Shown: in pieces, positions 53,448-63,196 of the stretch | How positions within the stretch are numbered: the stretch's first letter is position 1 | How the letters are laid out: the number at the start of each line of letters is the position of its first letter | NCBI RefSeq assembly: GCF_002368195.1 | Contig: NZ_AP018178.1 | Coordinates: 1,992,238-2,056,237 of the forward strand | DNA length: 64,000 bases | Source: Calothrix sp. NIES-2100 | Lineage (GTDB): Bacteria > Cyanobacteriota > Cyanobacteriia > Cyanobacteriales > Nostocaceae | Direction: 5' to 3' | The notes under the pieces: model-generated | What the model was told of the DNA's origin: nothing | Databases searched by the model: none | The model's input: the letters and a program-made list of their open reading frames with translations, nothing else | Translations under genes and position numbers: made by a program

Positions 53448-54668
53448 ATGAAGAACTTTGATGTGGTAGTTGTCGGTGCAGGCCCGGCTGGGGGACACTG
53501 TGCTAGATTGTTAGCAAAAGCTGGGCGCAAGGTTTTGCTAGTAGAAAGATATGCAAACTTTTCTGTAAACAGCTTCTCTAGCGCTGGAACTCCTATAGAA
53601 ACATTGGCTAAGTTTGATTTACCTGATGAAGTTATCGGTAGTTATTGGCAAGGAATTAAAATTGTCACCACCAATTTAAATGAAACTTGGGATTCGCCAA
53701 AATCTCTGGGTGCGGTTTTAGATTTTAGTAAATTAAGAGAATTCTTAGCCAATGAAGTCAAAGCCAATGGTGGAGAGGTTTGGCTGGGGTATTTTTACCT
53801 GAGAAAAGTAGAGGAAACAGAGCAAACTATTCTAGTTTTTAAATCGAAAAAAGAAGGAGAGATAAAAGTTGCAGCAAAAGTTGTAGTTGATGCAACTGGC
53901 CCATCTAGAGCAGTCATATATAACAAAGGAGAAGCTCAACCATTATTCCACAGTGGGACAGGAATTGAGTACCTCTTAGAAGTAGAACCAGAAGATTATG
54001 AAAAACACTGCGATCGCTTAACTTTTTTCCTAGGTCATAAATGGATGCCCAAAGGATATTCTTGGATATTTCCTATGGAAAAATATAAATTAAAAGTTGG
54101 TGCAGGATTATTAAATTCACAGCATCAATCAATTCAAAAGGCAGAACCGATAAAATATTATATTGACCTGATTATCAAAGATTATATTCAACCCAAAAAT
54201 TACAAAATTATCGATATTCATGGAGCAACACTTAAGTATAGCCAGGGATTGCAGGATAAGTATTACAGCAACAATATTATAGCTATTGGAGATGCCGTCT
54301 CGACAGTGAATTTCTTAGGCGGAGAAGGCATTAGACATGGTATGTGTAGTGCTGAAGTAGCCGTTAAATATATTGAACAATATTTAAATGGTGAAGCTTC
54401 AGACTTTAAAAAATATCAAAAAGAAATGTACAAAATATTTTATAAAAAATGGATAATTTCCGAGAAACTAGGACTAAAGAAATATTTGCTTGATAGTGAC
54501 AAGATAGTGGACAGGTCAATCACTTATCTAAAATTTTTGAATATTAATGAAATCATGGATTTACTTTTTAACTACAAATTTGAAAAATTTTCTAAGATAT
54601 TTGTAGTTAGGTTAGCTATTAAAAGTTGGGAATTTTTACGCAAAAGCTTTGGTTTGAAGAGTTTTTAA
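53448..54668 (+). CDS. GGR-like FAD-dependent oxidoreductase
   Basis: 406 residues. An N-terminal Rossmann motif VVVVGAGPAGGHCARLLAKAG...VLLVER binds FAD, and the second motif is IAIGDAVSTVNFLGGEGIRHGM (GD motif of the geranylgeranyl reductase/ p-hydroxybenzoate hydroxylase group). The family includes geranylgeranyl reductases of chlorophyll and tocopherol synthesis and lipid-saturating reductases; the exact substrate is not evident. The C-terminal third is basic. It is AT-rich relative to its neighbours. Confidence 0.85.
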   Translation: MKNFDVVVVGAGPAGGHCARLLAKAGRKVLLVERYANFSVNSFSSAGTPIETLAKFDLPDEVIGSYWQGIKIVTTNLNETWDSPKSLGAVLDFSKLREFLANEVKANGGEVWLGYFYLRKVEETEQTILVFKSKKEGEIKVAAKVVVDATGPSRAVIYNKGEAQPLFHSGTGIEYLLEVEPEDYEKHCDRLTFFLGHKWMPKGYSWIFPMEKYKLKVGAGLLNSQHQSIQKAEPIKYYIDLIIKDYIQPKNYKIIDIHGATLKYSQGLQDKYYSNNIIAIGDAVSTVNFLGGEGIRHGMCSAEVAVKYIEQYLNGEASDFKKYQKEMYKIFYKKWIISEKLGLKKYLLDSDKIVDRSITYLKFLNINEIMDLLFNYKFEKFSKIFVVRLAIKSWEFLRKSFGLKSF

Positions 54669-54735
54669 TTTTTCATAACTACACTACATATATATATCGG
54701 ATTACTATTTGATTTTTGAACAAATACTGTTCTCT

Positions 54736-54828
54736 AGCTTACCCGAAATAACGCCCGCAGGCTGAAAGCCTGGGGCTTTGTACGATTAGCCGCACCCGGA
54801 GGTGACGGCGGGATTTCGGGATAAGCGA
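54736..54828. repeat. REP/PATE-like element related to the IS200 element ends
   Basis: Inverted ends CTTACCCGAAATAACGCCCGC and GACGGCGGGATTTCGGGATAAG with internal CAGGCTGAAAGCCTGGGGC and GATTAGCCGCACCC, all shared with the ends of the element at 15068-16046. It has no gene and is a likely non-autonomous target of that transposase. Confidence 0.8.
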
Positions 54829-54900
54829 GGGGTCTTACTCCTAATTCGCCAGCAGTATCCTTCAAGAAGTCAGGGATCTGAACAACAAGCTACAGAAGAT

Positions 54901-55392
54901 TTAACGATAATTTGTAAATTGTAAAGCTACAGGTAAATCTTCTTGTTTCAAACGCTGAATAATAGCTTGCAGTTCGTCTTTAGATTTAGCTGTTACCCGC
55001 ACAGCATCACCTTGAATTGAAGCTTGCACCTTTTTAAATTCATCTCGAATCAATTTGGAAATTTGTTTAGCAATATCTTGACTGATACCTTTTTTGAGTT
55101 TGATTTCTTGACGCACACGGTTACCACTAGCTGATTCAACTTTGCCAAAATCAAAAATTTTCTGAGAAAGATTGCGTTTAGCAGCTTTTTCTCGAAGAAT
55201 GTTTTGCACAGAATCTAAAGTAAACTCACTGTCTGTATTAACGTCAATACTTTCCTCACCTAACTCAACAGTAGTTGCAGTATCTTTGAGGTCGTAACGG
55301 CCTTTGATTTCTCGCACAACTTGATCGACGGCGTTGACCAATTCTTGTCGGTCAAAATCACTCACAATGTCAAAGGAATAATTAGAAGCCAT
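54901..55392 (-). CDS. yajQ: YajQ family nucleotide-binding protein
   Basis: 163 residues matching UPF0234/YajQ: SFDIVSDFDRQELVNAVDQV, the DLKDTATTVEL segment, ISKLIRDEFKKVQASIQGDAVRV and the C-terminal QEDLPVALQFTNYR. Two repeated RNP-like ferredoxin folds. Some homologues bind cyclic di-GMP or nucleotides; the role in cyanobacteria is unknown. The start is the ATG at 55390-55392. Confidence 0.96.
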   Translation of the reverse strand: MASNYSFDIVSDFDRQELVNAVDQVVREIKGRYDLKDTATTVELGEESIDVNTDSEFTLDSVQNILREKAAKRNLSQKIFDFGKVESASGNRVRQEIKLKKGISQDIAKQISKLIRDEFKKVQASIQGDAVRVTAKSKDELQAIIQRLKQEDLPVALQFTNYR

Positions 55393-55655
55393 AGCGCATC
55401 GTTGAATTTTGGATGTTGGATCGGAAATAGGGATGAAGTATGAATAAATCGGTCTTTATACTAGCCTATCCTCTATTCCCCCCTTTGCGATCGCAGCCTA
55501 AAGCGCAGCAAAAATAGGTGGATGTCATGACGTCATCAACCAAATCCATAAATAGCATTAATTGTCGGTTATGGGCAATTAGCAGAACCTATCACCCATG
55601 AACCATTTGTAGTTTTTCTTCTGAATAACTAAACTCACGCCGACCCAGCCTCACG

Positions 55656-56159
55656 CTAGTCAAAGTAGAAAAGTGTGACAACTTTTCTCTGTTCTTCTGC
55701 ATCTTTACAAGTTTGTAGCAGAGTACGACTGTCGTGAAATGCAAAGCAAATGAGTTGCTGACAGCGGGAAATAATCTCCTTATTGCAAATGTAACTCGCT
55801 TCAGCAAGGGACAGATTATCGTTACTAGGATTTTCGACTAGGTGCATTACCAGTTCTAGCTGCTGACGTGATTCATTGGGCTGGCGTTCTAAGCTTTGGG
55901 GTAGAATCACCGTCAACAAATTAGGGTCAGCCCGCATTGCGCCTTTAATGGCGGCAGAATTGGTACCTGTAGCTCCAGAAGTGATCACCCGATTGCCTGA
56001 TAAAACCAAGGCATAGGTCATCATTTCAATGAGATTCTGGTGCGTAATTGGGACGTGACGGGAACCCAGCAAGGCAATTCGTTTAGAACCTGTTTGCTGG
56101 ATTGTCGCCAGTTCTTGCGCTAATGTATCGAGGTTAATGAGGTCTATTGACTGGCTCAA
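55656..56159 (-). CDS. SLOG/Rossmann-fold DprA-like protein (DNA recombination-mediator A family)
   Basis: I favour the start at TTG 56159 (LSQSIDLINLDTLAQELATI, ~167 residues); the frame is open to another TTG at 56201. The fold is a LOG/DprA-like Rossmann domain: KRIALLGSRHVP, VITSGATGTNSAAIKGAM, ILPQSLERQP, SRCQQLICFAFHDSRTL. DprA proteins load RecA on incoming single-stranded DNA; the cyanobacterial short family may have another nucleotide-sensing role. Transcribed toward yajQ. Confidence 0.8.
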   Translation of the reverse strand: MSQSIDLINLDTLAQELATIQQTGSKRIALLGSRHVPITHQNLIEMMTYALVLSGNRVITSGATGTNSAAIKGAMRADPNLLTVILPQSLERQPNESRQQLELVMHLVENPSNDNLSLAEASYICNKEIISRCQQLICFAFHDSRTLLQTCKDAEEQRKVVTLFYFD

Positions 56160-56242
56160 AGATGAACATAATGAGATTAAACGACCAAGATATTTTACCA
56201 AACAGAGTGTAAGTGCGAAGCTTACTTGAGTTAGATCTTGTT

Positions 56243-56290
56243 AATAGTCATTGGTCATTGGTCATTGGTCATTGGTCAATAGTCAATAGT
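56243..56290. repeat. Heptanucleotide tandem repeat (GGTCATT)n
   Basis: Four GGTCATT units then AGTCAAT units, between the DprA-like and BioD-like genes. Confidence 0.9.
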
Positions 56291-56317
56291 CCCCCTTGTC
56301 CCCCCCTGCTCCCCTGC

Positions 56318-57412
56318 CTAAGGTAACGCGGCGGCTGGACTGAGTCCAAGTTTGGATAACAGGCGTTCTAGGTCAAAATGCTCGCTCATCAACTGACGAA
56401 TGCACTCTACCTTAATTGGTTCGTGGACACGCACTTGTCCAAAAGTGCGATCAACAATTTCTACTGTGGTGAGGGTATCTAAATCAACAGACAAAATGGG
56501 AATTTCTAGTTCTTCAGCACGATTGAGGATAAACGCAGGCGGTGGTAGTTGTCCTGTGAGAATTAGGCATTGGGTAGAAGTTTCTAATGCCGCTTGCTGA
56601 ATTTCGACGCGATCACCTCCGGTTACCACTGCCATATTCTGCCGTTTGCGGAAGTATTTGACAGCAGCGTTCACATTCATTGCGCCAATTGCTAAACTTT
56701 CCACCATTAAATCAAGGCGATCGCTACCACAGAGAACTTCGGCTTTTAACTGTTTCACCAGTTCCCCCACGCTAACACTGCGTAGTAACTCACTTTTTGG
56801 TAGCATTCCTAACACCGTAATTCCCTGCTGCTCTAAGAACGGCCGCAAAATATTTTTGGCAGATTCTAATTTTTCGGTAGGGATATCATTGATCACAACA
56901 CCAATCAAGCGATCGCCTATACGTTCCTTGGCAGATAACAGCGCTTCAACCGAAAGTAGAGATTTGTAGCGTGCTACTAACAACACACTGGCATTTAAGA
57001 CCTCAGCTACTTGCGGCAAAGATAAGTCAAATAACTTACCTTCTGACAAATCACCAGGCCCTTCTAGCAACACCAAATCTCCCCTGGAAATTGGCAAATA
57101 TTGCTGTACTAGGGACTGCTGATAATCAGTTTTATCTTCGCCAAGCAAGCGTTTTTGCACAGTTACTTCATCCAAAGCCAACATTGTGGGTGCAACCCGA
57201 TTTTCGCTCAGGTTGAGGCTATGGGCAATGAACTGGACATCTTCCTCAAAGATGTTACCAACAGATACATTGAAAGTTGTACCTAAAGGTTTGCCGTAGG
57301 AGATATCCAGTCCTGTTTGCTTTAGCTGATGAGACAAACCCAAAACTGTAGCAGATTTACCGCTATAAGTCTCAGTTGATCCAATCAGCAAATATTTCGC
57401 GGATTTTGGCAC
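56318..57412 (-). CDS. BioD-like/DRTGG P-loop protein (phosphotransacetylase family)
   Basis: 364 residues. The N-terminal domain resembles dethiobiotin synthetase (LLIGSTETYSGKSATVLGLSHQL P-loop; LVLLEGPGDLSEG). A C-terminal DRTGG domain (~215-320: MNVNAAVKYFRKRQNMAVVTGGDRVEIQQAALE) is regulatory and binds ligand. The pair is annotated as phosphotransacetylase family in cyanobacteria. A metabolic or signalling role is likely but undefined. Transcribed leftward alone. Confidence 0.85.
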   Translation of the reverse strand: MPKSAKYLLIGSTETYSGKSATVLGLSHQLKQTGLDISYGKPLGTTFNVSVGNIFEEDVQFIAHSLNLSENRVAPTMLALDEVTVQKRLLGEDKTDYQQSLVQQYLPISRGDLVLLEGPGDLSEGKLFDLSLPQVAEVLNASVLLVARYKSLLSVEALLSAKERIGDRLIGVVINDIPTEKLESAKNILRPFLEQQGITVLGMLPKSELLRSVSVGELVKQLKAEVLCGSDRLDLMVESLAIGAMNVNAAVKYFRKRQNMAVVTGGDRVEIQQAALETSTQCLILTGQLPPPAFILNRAEELEIPILSVDLDTLTTVEIVDRTFGQVRVHEPIKVECIRQLMSEHFDLERLLSKLGLSPAAALP

Positions 57413-57723
57413 ACATGCACTCCTAAATTCAAAAGGAAGTAGAACCCAGCTTGGTGTTTTCTAATTTTAGGTCGAACTTAGCGATCGCGCTTTGTGACAA
57501 TCCGATTGATTGCGCTTTGTTTGTCAGTGGTCAGTGGTCAATGGTCATTAGTCAATAGTTTCCCTCATACCGCTCATCTCCCTCCCCCCCCTCATCCGCT
57601 GCTTAAGGTGCTGCATTCTCAATATCTAGGGCTAAAGCGCCTTGCGCTTTAGCCCTACTGAAAAAGCTGACTACAAACAGTAAGATCCTATTCTCTACAG
57701 GAATGGCTAGGGCGATCGCAGAT
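57413..57723. other. Intergenic region
   Basis: Contains the TCAGTGG/TCATTAG heptamer repeats (57521-57559) and a strong hairpin (57628-57656). No gene is supported. Confidence 0.6.
57628..57656. terminator. Hairpin AGGGCTAAAGCGC/GCGCTTTAGCCCT
   Basis: A perfect 13-bp stem with a CTT-type loop between the convergent tail of the ebsA gene and the DRTGG gene promoter; likely a terminator for ebsA or a dispersed palindromic repeat. Confidence 0.6.
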
Positions 57724-58098
57724 TCACTCATCTACACGCAGCAGCTTGCGATAAAAAGGTTGGGAGAAATCTGTGAGGCGATTGCGTTTATAGTTGTCCA
57801 TCAATTCAATTAAATAAGTTATAAACTCAGAACTGGCCATCATCACTTCGTAACTTAGCTCTGCATCGCCGTCAAACTGCATTCGGCAACGGGTCAAGTC
57901 TGAAGGTAGACTGGCAACATTCCAGGTAGCGACAAAGGGAATATTGTCACTGGCTTCTATTTTGCGCTGTCCTTCCAAAAAACCTTTTTGGTAAAGACTG
58001 ATGGCATAAGGTAAGAAGTTGCGCCTGCTACCTTGAATGTAGGGTAGATAAACACTTGCTTGTTGGGCACTGACTGGCTGGAGTTGCTCAATAGACAT
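57724..58098 (-). CDS. ebsA: EbsA, type IV pilus / biofilm self-suppression protein
   Basis: 124 residues: LYQKGFLEGQRKIEASDNIPF, VATWNVASLPSDLTRCRMQFDG, ELSYEVMMASSEFITYLIEL. This matches the cyanobacterial EbsA family, needed for type IV pilus assembly and protein secretion that suppresses biofilm formation in Synechococcus elongatus, where it works with the Hfq-PilB complex. Predicted soluble. The ATG at 58098 is clear; the ribosome site AAGGAGG-like is weak. A large gene-free region precedes it. Confidence 0.85.
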   Translation of the reverse strand: MSIEQLQPVSAQQASVYLPYIQGSRRNFLPYAISLYQKGFLEGQRKIEASDNIPFVATWNVASLPSDLTRCRMQFDGDAELSYEVMMASSEFITYLIELMDNYKRNRLTDFSQPFYRKLLRVDE

Positions 58099-58757
58099 TG
58101 TTAAATATTCCTCATAAGGTACAGTGACTGGGAATGTAGAGGTAGGGAACTCCTCGACCCTACTGTTATCAAGGGATTAAGTAGGTTTCAATACTAAGTA
58201 TTCCCAAAAATTTCTGGTTTACACATTTTCTGTCAAGCTCATAGGTGGGTATTGCGACAACCTGATTTTGACCTTGCCGGCAGTGCCCACCTGACAAATA
58301 CAACGGTGTCTGAGCGGTAATTAAGAAGAAATAAGGGTTTAATATTGCTCAAACCCGACAACACCTACTTATGCTGATAACCCCAGAGTCTGTGGGATTA
58401 GGGTTTTCTGCCCATTCCATAAAGTTACTGTTAAGAAATATGTGAATGTCAGGTACAATGGGGCTGCATTAGCTTTTATGGAAGCTGAGAGCAATAACAA
58501 TCAAAAATCTCTTCTATCTAGAGGTAGATGCTGTTATTGTGACTTCTCTCAACAACTAGCTGTTGCTACTTGGCGATCGCTCTACCTAAACTAGAGTTGT
58601 CTTTAAAGGGCAATTCTACTGACTCGCAATCGAGTCAGAAAAGGTAAAAAATTACTGCCAATCTCAGGGCTAGCTCAAGGTTGTACAGTTTGGTGTTACC
58701 TGATTCTCAGCTTCTTTATCGGCGTAGAACAATAGTGGTTTTTGAATCAAGTAACCT
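58099..58757. other. Intergenic region with hairpins
   Basis: A 660-bp gap between divergent ebsA and the glycosyltransferase. It contains the hairpin TGACTCG/CGAGTCA (58620-58637) and an imperfect TTATTGTGAC/CAATAACAATC pair (58490-58550). No gene is convincing; it should hold two promoters and possibly a regulatory RNA. Confidence 0.4.
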
Positions 58758-60167
58758 ATGCCAGCGAATTTCTGGCCCGAAGAAGATTCTAATGATGAGC
58801 TTGCTGGGCTCAATTCTCTGTTGTCTGACCTCTCAGCAACCGAGGAATTAGTAGTAGAGACAGAACCTTTGTTTCTACCATTCCGGTTTCAAGGACGCAG
58901 ACGCAAAGCAGCTCTAGTTTTGACTATAGTCTGGAGCAGCACAATCGCTCTGCATTTAGTTTCCTGGGGTTTTATATTCGTACTGGGACTAACCACTATT
59001 CTGGGTATTCACGCTTTGGAGGTGGTATTTGCCAGACCCCGCCGTCATCCAAAACAAATGCAGCCAGATTTACCTTCTGTATCTGTTTTAGTGTCAGCGA
59101 AAAATGAAGAAGCAGTAATTGGCAGATTAGTCAAGAGTCTTTGCAGTCTGGAATATCCAGATGGCAAGTACGAACTATGGATCATTGACGATAACAGCAG
59201 TGACAGCACACCGCAGTTACTCACAGAATTAGCCAAGGAATACAAACAACTCAAGATCCTCCGCCGTTGTGCACAAGCTACTGGCGGTAAGTCGGGAGCA
59301 TTGAATCAAGTTTTGCCTCTGACTAAGGGCGAAATTATCGCCGTTTTTGATGCTGATGCCCAAGTATCACCAGACTTGTTGCAACAGGTAGTACCTTTGT
59401 TCCAAAGAGAAAAAGTAGGGGCGGTGCAGGTGCGAAAAGCGATCGCCAACGCTAAAGAGAATTTTTGGACAAAAGGTCAAATGGCAGAAATGGCGCTGGA
59501 TACCTATTTTCAGCAACAGCGGACTGCCCTTGGTGGGATTGGCGAACTGCGCGGTAACGGTCAATTTGTCCGCCGCGCCGCCTTAACCAGTTGCGGTGGC
59601 TGGAACGAAGAAACCATCACTGATGATTTGGATTTGACGTTGCGCCTACATCTAGATGACTGGGATATTGAGTGTGTTTTCTCACCCGCAGTACAAGAAG
59701 AGGGTGTGACAAATGCGATCGCACTTTGGCATCAGCGCAACCGTTGGGCAGAAGGTGGATATCAGCGTTATTTGGATTACTGGGATTTGCTGTTGAAAAA
59801 CCGCTTAGGGGTGCGTAAAACCTGGGATTTACTCAGCTTTATGCTGATTATGTACATTTTACCAACAGCAACAATCCCAGATTTATTAATGGCGATCGCC
59901 CGCCATCGTCCACCAATGTTAGGCCCCCTCACTGGCTTGTCTGTTAGCCTATCGATACTGGGGATGTTCACCGGTCTGAGGCGGATTCATCAAGGACAAA
60001 AATTCCAGTTTTCTACATATTTACTGTTACTGCTGCAAACCATACGTGGCACTTTATATATGTTGCACTGGTTGGTAGTCATGAGCAGTACTACCGCCCG
60101 GATGTCCTTGCGGCAAAAACGGCTGAAATGGGTGAAAACTGTGCATACAGGTGTGGAGAAAGCGTAA
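58758..60167 (+). CDS. Membrane family 2 glycosyltransferase
   Basis: 469 residues. Two membrane helices (~45-90) precede a GT-A domain with SVSVLVSAKNEEAVIGRLV, DDN (WIIDDNSSDS), DAD (VFDADAQVSP), the acceptor acidic TDDLDLT and QRNRWAEGG, the Q/R-x-x-RW signature of processive enzymes. Three C-terminal helices complete it. It resembles cellulose/hyaluronan synthase-like transferases and may make an exopolysaccharide or glycolipid. Its upstream 660-bp region is gene-free. Substrate unknown. Confidence 0.9.
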   Translation: MPANFWPEEDSNDELAGLNSLLSDLSATEELVVETEPLFLPFRFQGRRRKAALVLTIVWSSTIALHLVSWGFIFVLGLTTILGIHALEVVFARPRRHPKQMQPDLPSVSVLVSAKNEEAVIGRLVKSLCSLEYPDGKYELWIIDDNSSDSTPQLLTELAKEYKQLKILRRCAQATGGKSGALNQVLPLTKGEIIAVFDADAQVSPDLLQQVVPLFQREKVGAVQVRKAIANAKENFWTKGQMAEMALDTYFQQQRTALGGIGELRGNGQFVRRAALTSCGGWNEETITDDLDLTLRLHLDDWDIECVFSPAVQEEGVTNAIALWHQRNRWAEGGYQRYLDYWDLLLKNRLGVRKTWDLLSFMLIMYILPTATIPDLLMAIARHRPPMLGPLTGLSVSLSILGMFTGLRRIHQGQKFQFSTYLLLLLQTIRGTLYMLHWLVVMSSTTARMSLRQKRLKWVKTVHTGVEKA

Positions 60168-60641
60168 AAGAGTCAAGGGTCAAGAGTCAAGAGTCAAGAG
60201 TAATTATTCTTCTTGTCTTTGCTGCTCCCTCCGATCTTTTATCTTTTTGTGATTTGACACAAAATTAGTCAAGCTTTCCGCAGTGTTGAGTAATAAGTTG
60301 TGAGTGCTAATTAACTCTATAGCAAAACGAGGATAAAGTTCAGAGTGGCTTCCGCCGCTCTGAATTTTTGCTATTTATCGTGCTTTGCATTTGGAAATGA
60401 ATATTTTTGTTTTGAGCGCAATTTACTTATTTACTCACCCAATCCTCACAATCTTTTCTTATCATGAAGTAAAAGTGAATATTATATCTAATATTCGTTT
60501 GTAGCAAAGCGCTATTAGCTTTTTAGTATGGCGTGAAAACATCATCAATTATTAGTTAAGCAGGTTACACAGCAATTAGACGAGCCTATTTCTATAAATC
60601 TTTATAAGGATTTGTATTAATGTAGAGGTTGATGAAAAACT
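60168..60641. other. Intergenic region
   Basis: AGAGTCA heptamer array (60171-60202), and an imperfect hairpin TTCAGAGTGG/CCGCTCTGAA (60339-60366) followed by TTTTTG that may terminate the glycosyltransferase transcript. The rest is AT-rich without genes. Confidence 0.55.
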
Positions 60642-61016
60642 ATGACAATCTCATCGATTCAGCTGATTAGCCTCGTCCTTGCTGGAATATGCGCTCACAT
60701 CTGTGGAGGTTTCGCATTTTTTGGCTACATATTTGCTGCTGATGCTACTCCTGAAGACAGATTACCAATGCGTTTGCTTATCCTTGGGATGCCTTGTTAC
60801 TTCACGAGTATCTTCACTTTACAAGCTTTCGGTTTTAACACTTGCTGGCATCAAGCTTATATCTGGTCACTACTATTATCTGATTTGATACTGATGATTT
60901 CAATCAAGAAGAAAAAGTATTTTGTAGGGGTTTGTGGACAAGAAATATTTTTTAGTTTCTATGTAAGTGTAATTGTAGTCGCCAGCCTATCTTTGTATAT
61001 AGCAATCCTAATTTAA
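60642..61016 (+). CDS. Four-helix membrane protein of unknown function
   Basis: 124 residues, almost all hydrophobic: helices ~6-28, 44-64, 68-88 and 100-123 with a Cys/Gly-rich N-terminus (GICAHICGGFAFFG) and a KKKK cytosolic loop. No family is recognised. It is AT-rich and in a gene-poor area, but the length, ATG and membrane pattern support a real gene. Confidence 0.6.
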   Translation: MTISSIQLISLVLAGICAHICGGFAFFGYIFAADATPEDRLPMRLLILGMPCYFTSIFTLQAFGFNTCWHQAYIWSLLLSDLILMISIKKKKYFVGVCGQEIFFSFYVSVIVVASLSLYIAILI

Positions 61017-61288
61017 TCGCGAGCAATTACTTAAATAAAACTAAGATTTATCTCAATATCATTCAGGAGTCAAAAGTCAGAATTAAATATAAATTTTGTA
61101 GGAATGACAGATGAATTGTAGGGGTTTAATACCACCCTAAATTTTTAATACTATTTTGAAAATATAATGCGACAGTAGTACGGGCACGACATCCACAATC
61201 TTTTGGTAGATCGCATCATCTTATATAGATTGCCAAAGTTTGTATGGCGGTTTATGACAGTGTAGCTACTTTGGCTTTTTTGGCTTCT

Positions 61289-63196
61289 TTACTCATCATC
61301 GAGATCTGATTCATCGAGCAAATCAGAGCCAACCATAGTGTCAGAAAAGCCTACTGTATCATCTGATAGGCGGATGACTTCTCCTTGGAAAAATTCTGCT
61401 AATCGCTGAGCTGCGATCGCTACTTCATCAGTTTCCCAATTATTAGAAGGTGTCGGGGCTGGGGGCGGCGGCAAAGTTTGCACACTGCTGCTAGCTTTAG
61501 CTGCTGACTCTGTTTTTGCTAGTGCTGGTGCTGGTGTGGGTTGTGGTTGTACTGGTGCAGGTGGTGGAGTTTGCCTGTCGTAACTAGGGGGCGGTGGCTG
61601 CTTAACCATCGATGAGCCGTTGGCTGGAGGGTCTTTCTTCGCTGAAGTAGAGTTTGAGGGCGTTCCGACTTCTAAGCTCACTTTCACTTCCCGTTGGAAA
61701 GTTTGCTGGAAAGCAGCTGTAATCATCTGCAAGTCTGATTGTACTTTTTTATGCCATGCTGCTTTCACGCCAACACGGGCGTAAGTACCATCAAATTCTA
61801 TCAGGTGGCACATTTGCCGTAGCAACTCTCGCCTAGGTATCTGCTGAATATTACTGAGAACTTGCTGCCATATTTGAATAAAATCCGCTGTTGATGTTTC
61901 CACAATCTCCTGTGCAGGTGATGCGGTAGTTACTGGTTCTACAGGTAGATTTGATGGCTTCGGTGCCTCAGCTGGCTGATAAACGGTGACACTGTCTGGG
62001 GGAGGTGGGGGAGGTGGGGGTAACGGGGTGATACGAGGTTGGCTTGGTGATACTGCTGGTGCGCTCATTCTCGGCTGTGCGCTTACGACGGCTTGCACGG
62101 GAATATTTGCACTTGGTAATAATCCCAATAATGTCACCTCTAACCACAAACGCGGTTGAGTTGTGTTTTTAATTTGCTGTTCGGCTTCGCGTAAGTGCTT
62201 CTGTCCCGTCAAAATAATACTTGTATCTAGCTTCTGGGCTAATTCAATTAATGCTTGCCAGGTTTGCTGAGTACAAGCAACTAAATCTTGGCGGTTAGGT
62301 GCAGTTTTCGCAATGAGTAGATCGCGGTAGGAAGCGGCGAGATTTTGCAGAATAGTCAGTGGTTCTCGACCACGATTGAGGATGTTGCGGGTAGATTCGA
62401 GAACTGCTTCTGCTCGATCTTGGGCGATCGCATCTAACAGCGCTAATAAGTCCCGTTCGCTGACTGCTCCAACTAAATCCCAAACTTTGTCAGGTGTGAT
62501 TTCACCCGATGATAGCCCTAATTGGTCGAGTAGACTTTCCGCATCCCGTAATCCTCCCTGGGCCAGTTGGGCTACTAAGGTGACCGCGTCCAAGGTAATA
62601 TTAATGTTTTCTTTGTGAGCGATCGCGCTTAAATGCTTGACCATCGCTTCTAAGTCGATGCGTCTAAAATCAAACCTTTGACAACGAGAAATAATTGTCG
62701 GCAATACTCGCTGGGGGTCGGTTGTCGCTAAGACAAAGACTACGTGTTTCGGTGGTTCTTCTAGCGTTTTGAGTAGCGCATTGAATGCCTGGGTACTGAG
62801 CATATGGCATTCGTCGATCACATAAACTTTATAGCGACACTCCACAGGGGCGAACTGCGCTTTTTCAATAATCTCGCGGATATTATCTACACCTGTGTTG
62901 CTGGCGGCATCGATTTCAATCACATCTAAGGAATAGCCCTTAGTAATGCCTTGACAAACATTACATCTGCCACAGGGTTCAGCAGTCGGCTTGCCACTCT
63001 CAAGACAATTGAGAGATTTGGCGAGAATCCGGGCGCTAGAAGTTTTACCTGTACCTCTGGGGCCAGTAAACAAATAAGCTGGAGCGATTTTGGCTGAGCG
63101 AATCGCGTTGGTGAGGGTGGTAGCGATCGCCTCTTGTCCCACTAGTTGAGCAAAACTCTTTGGGCGATACTTGTGGTGCAGGGGTTCGTAAGACAT
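61289..63196 (-). CDS. dnaX: DNA polymerase III subunits gamma/tau (DnaX)
   Basis: 635 residues. AAA+ clamp-loader domain: Walker A GPRGTGKT at 45-52, zinc-binding Cys64, Cys75, Cys78, Cys81, Walker B VYVIDECHMLS, SRC motif IISRCQRFDFRRI. Domain III follows and then a Pro-rich, low-complexity linker (PPPPPPPDSVTVYQP) and C-terminal acidic tail. The intein found in some cyanobacterial DnaX proteins is absent. Loads the beta clamp at replication forks. Transcribed alone. Confidence 0.97.
   Translation of the reverse strand: MSYEPLHHKYRPKSFAQLVGQEAIATTLTNAIRSAKIAPAYLFTGPRGTGKTSSARILAKSLNCLESGKPTAEPCGRCNVCQGITKGYSLDVIEIDAASNTGVDNIREIIEKAQFAPVECRYKVYVIDECHMLSTQAFNALLKTLEEPPKHVVFVLATTDPQRVLPTIISRCQRFDFRRIDLEAMVKHLSAIAHKENINITLDAVTLVAQLAQGGLRDAESLLDQLGLSSGEITPDKVWDLVGAVSERDLLALLDAIAQDRAEAVLESTRNILNRGREPLTILQNLAASYRDLLIAKTAPNRQDLVACTQQTWQALIELAQKLDTSIILTGQKHLREAEQQIKNTTQPRLWLEVTLLGLLPSANIPVQAVVSAQPRMSAPAVSPSQPRITPLPPPPPPPPDSVTVYQPAEAPKPSNLPVEPVTTASPAQEIVETSTADFIQIWQQVLSNIQQIPRRELLRQMCHLIEFDGTYARVGVKAAWHKKVQSDLQMITAAFQQTFQREVKVSLEVGTPSNSTSAKKDPPANGSSMVKQPPPPSYDRQTPPPAPVQPQPTPAPALAKTESAAKASSSVQTLPPPPAPTPSNNWETDEVAIAAQRLAEFFQGEVIRLSDDTVGFSDTMVGSDLLDESDLDDE

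Noticed and set aside
55515..55540. Palindrome TGACGTCA-containing segment as a regulator-binding site
   Set aside because: Only the 8-bp core is palindromic; there is no second half-site or link to a regulator in the window.
61289..63196. Intein within DnaX
   Set aside because: The protein is 635 residues with an uninterrupted AAA+ domain; no intein blocks are present.
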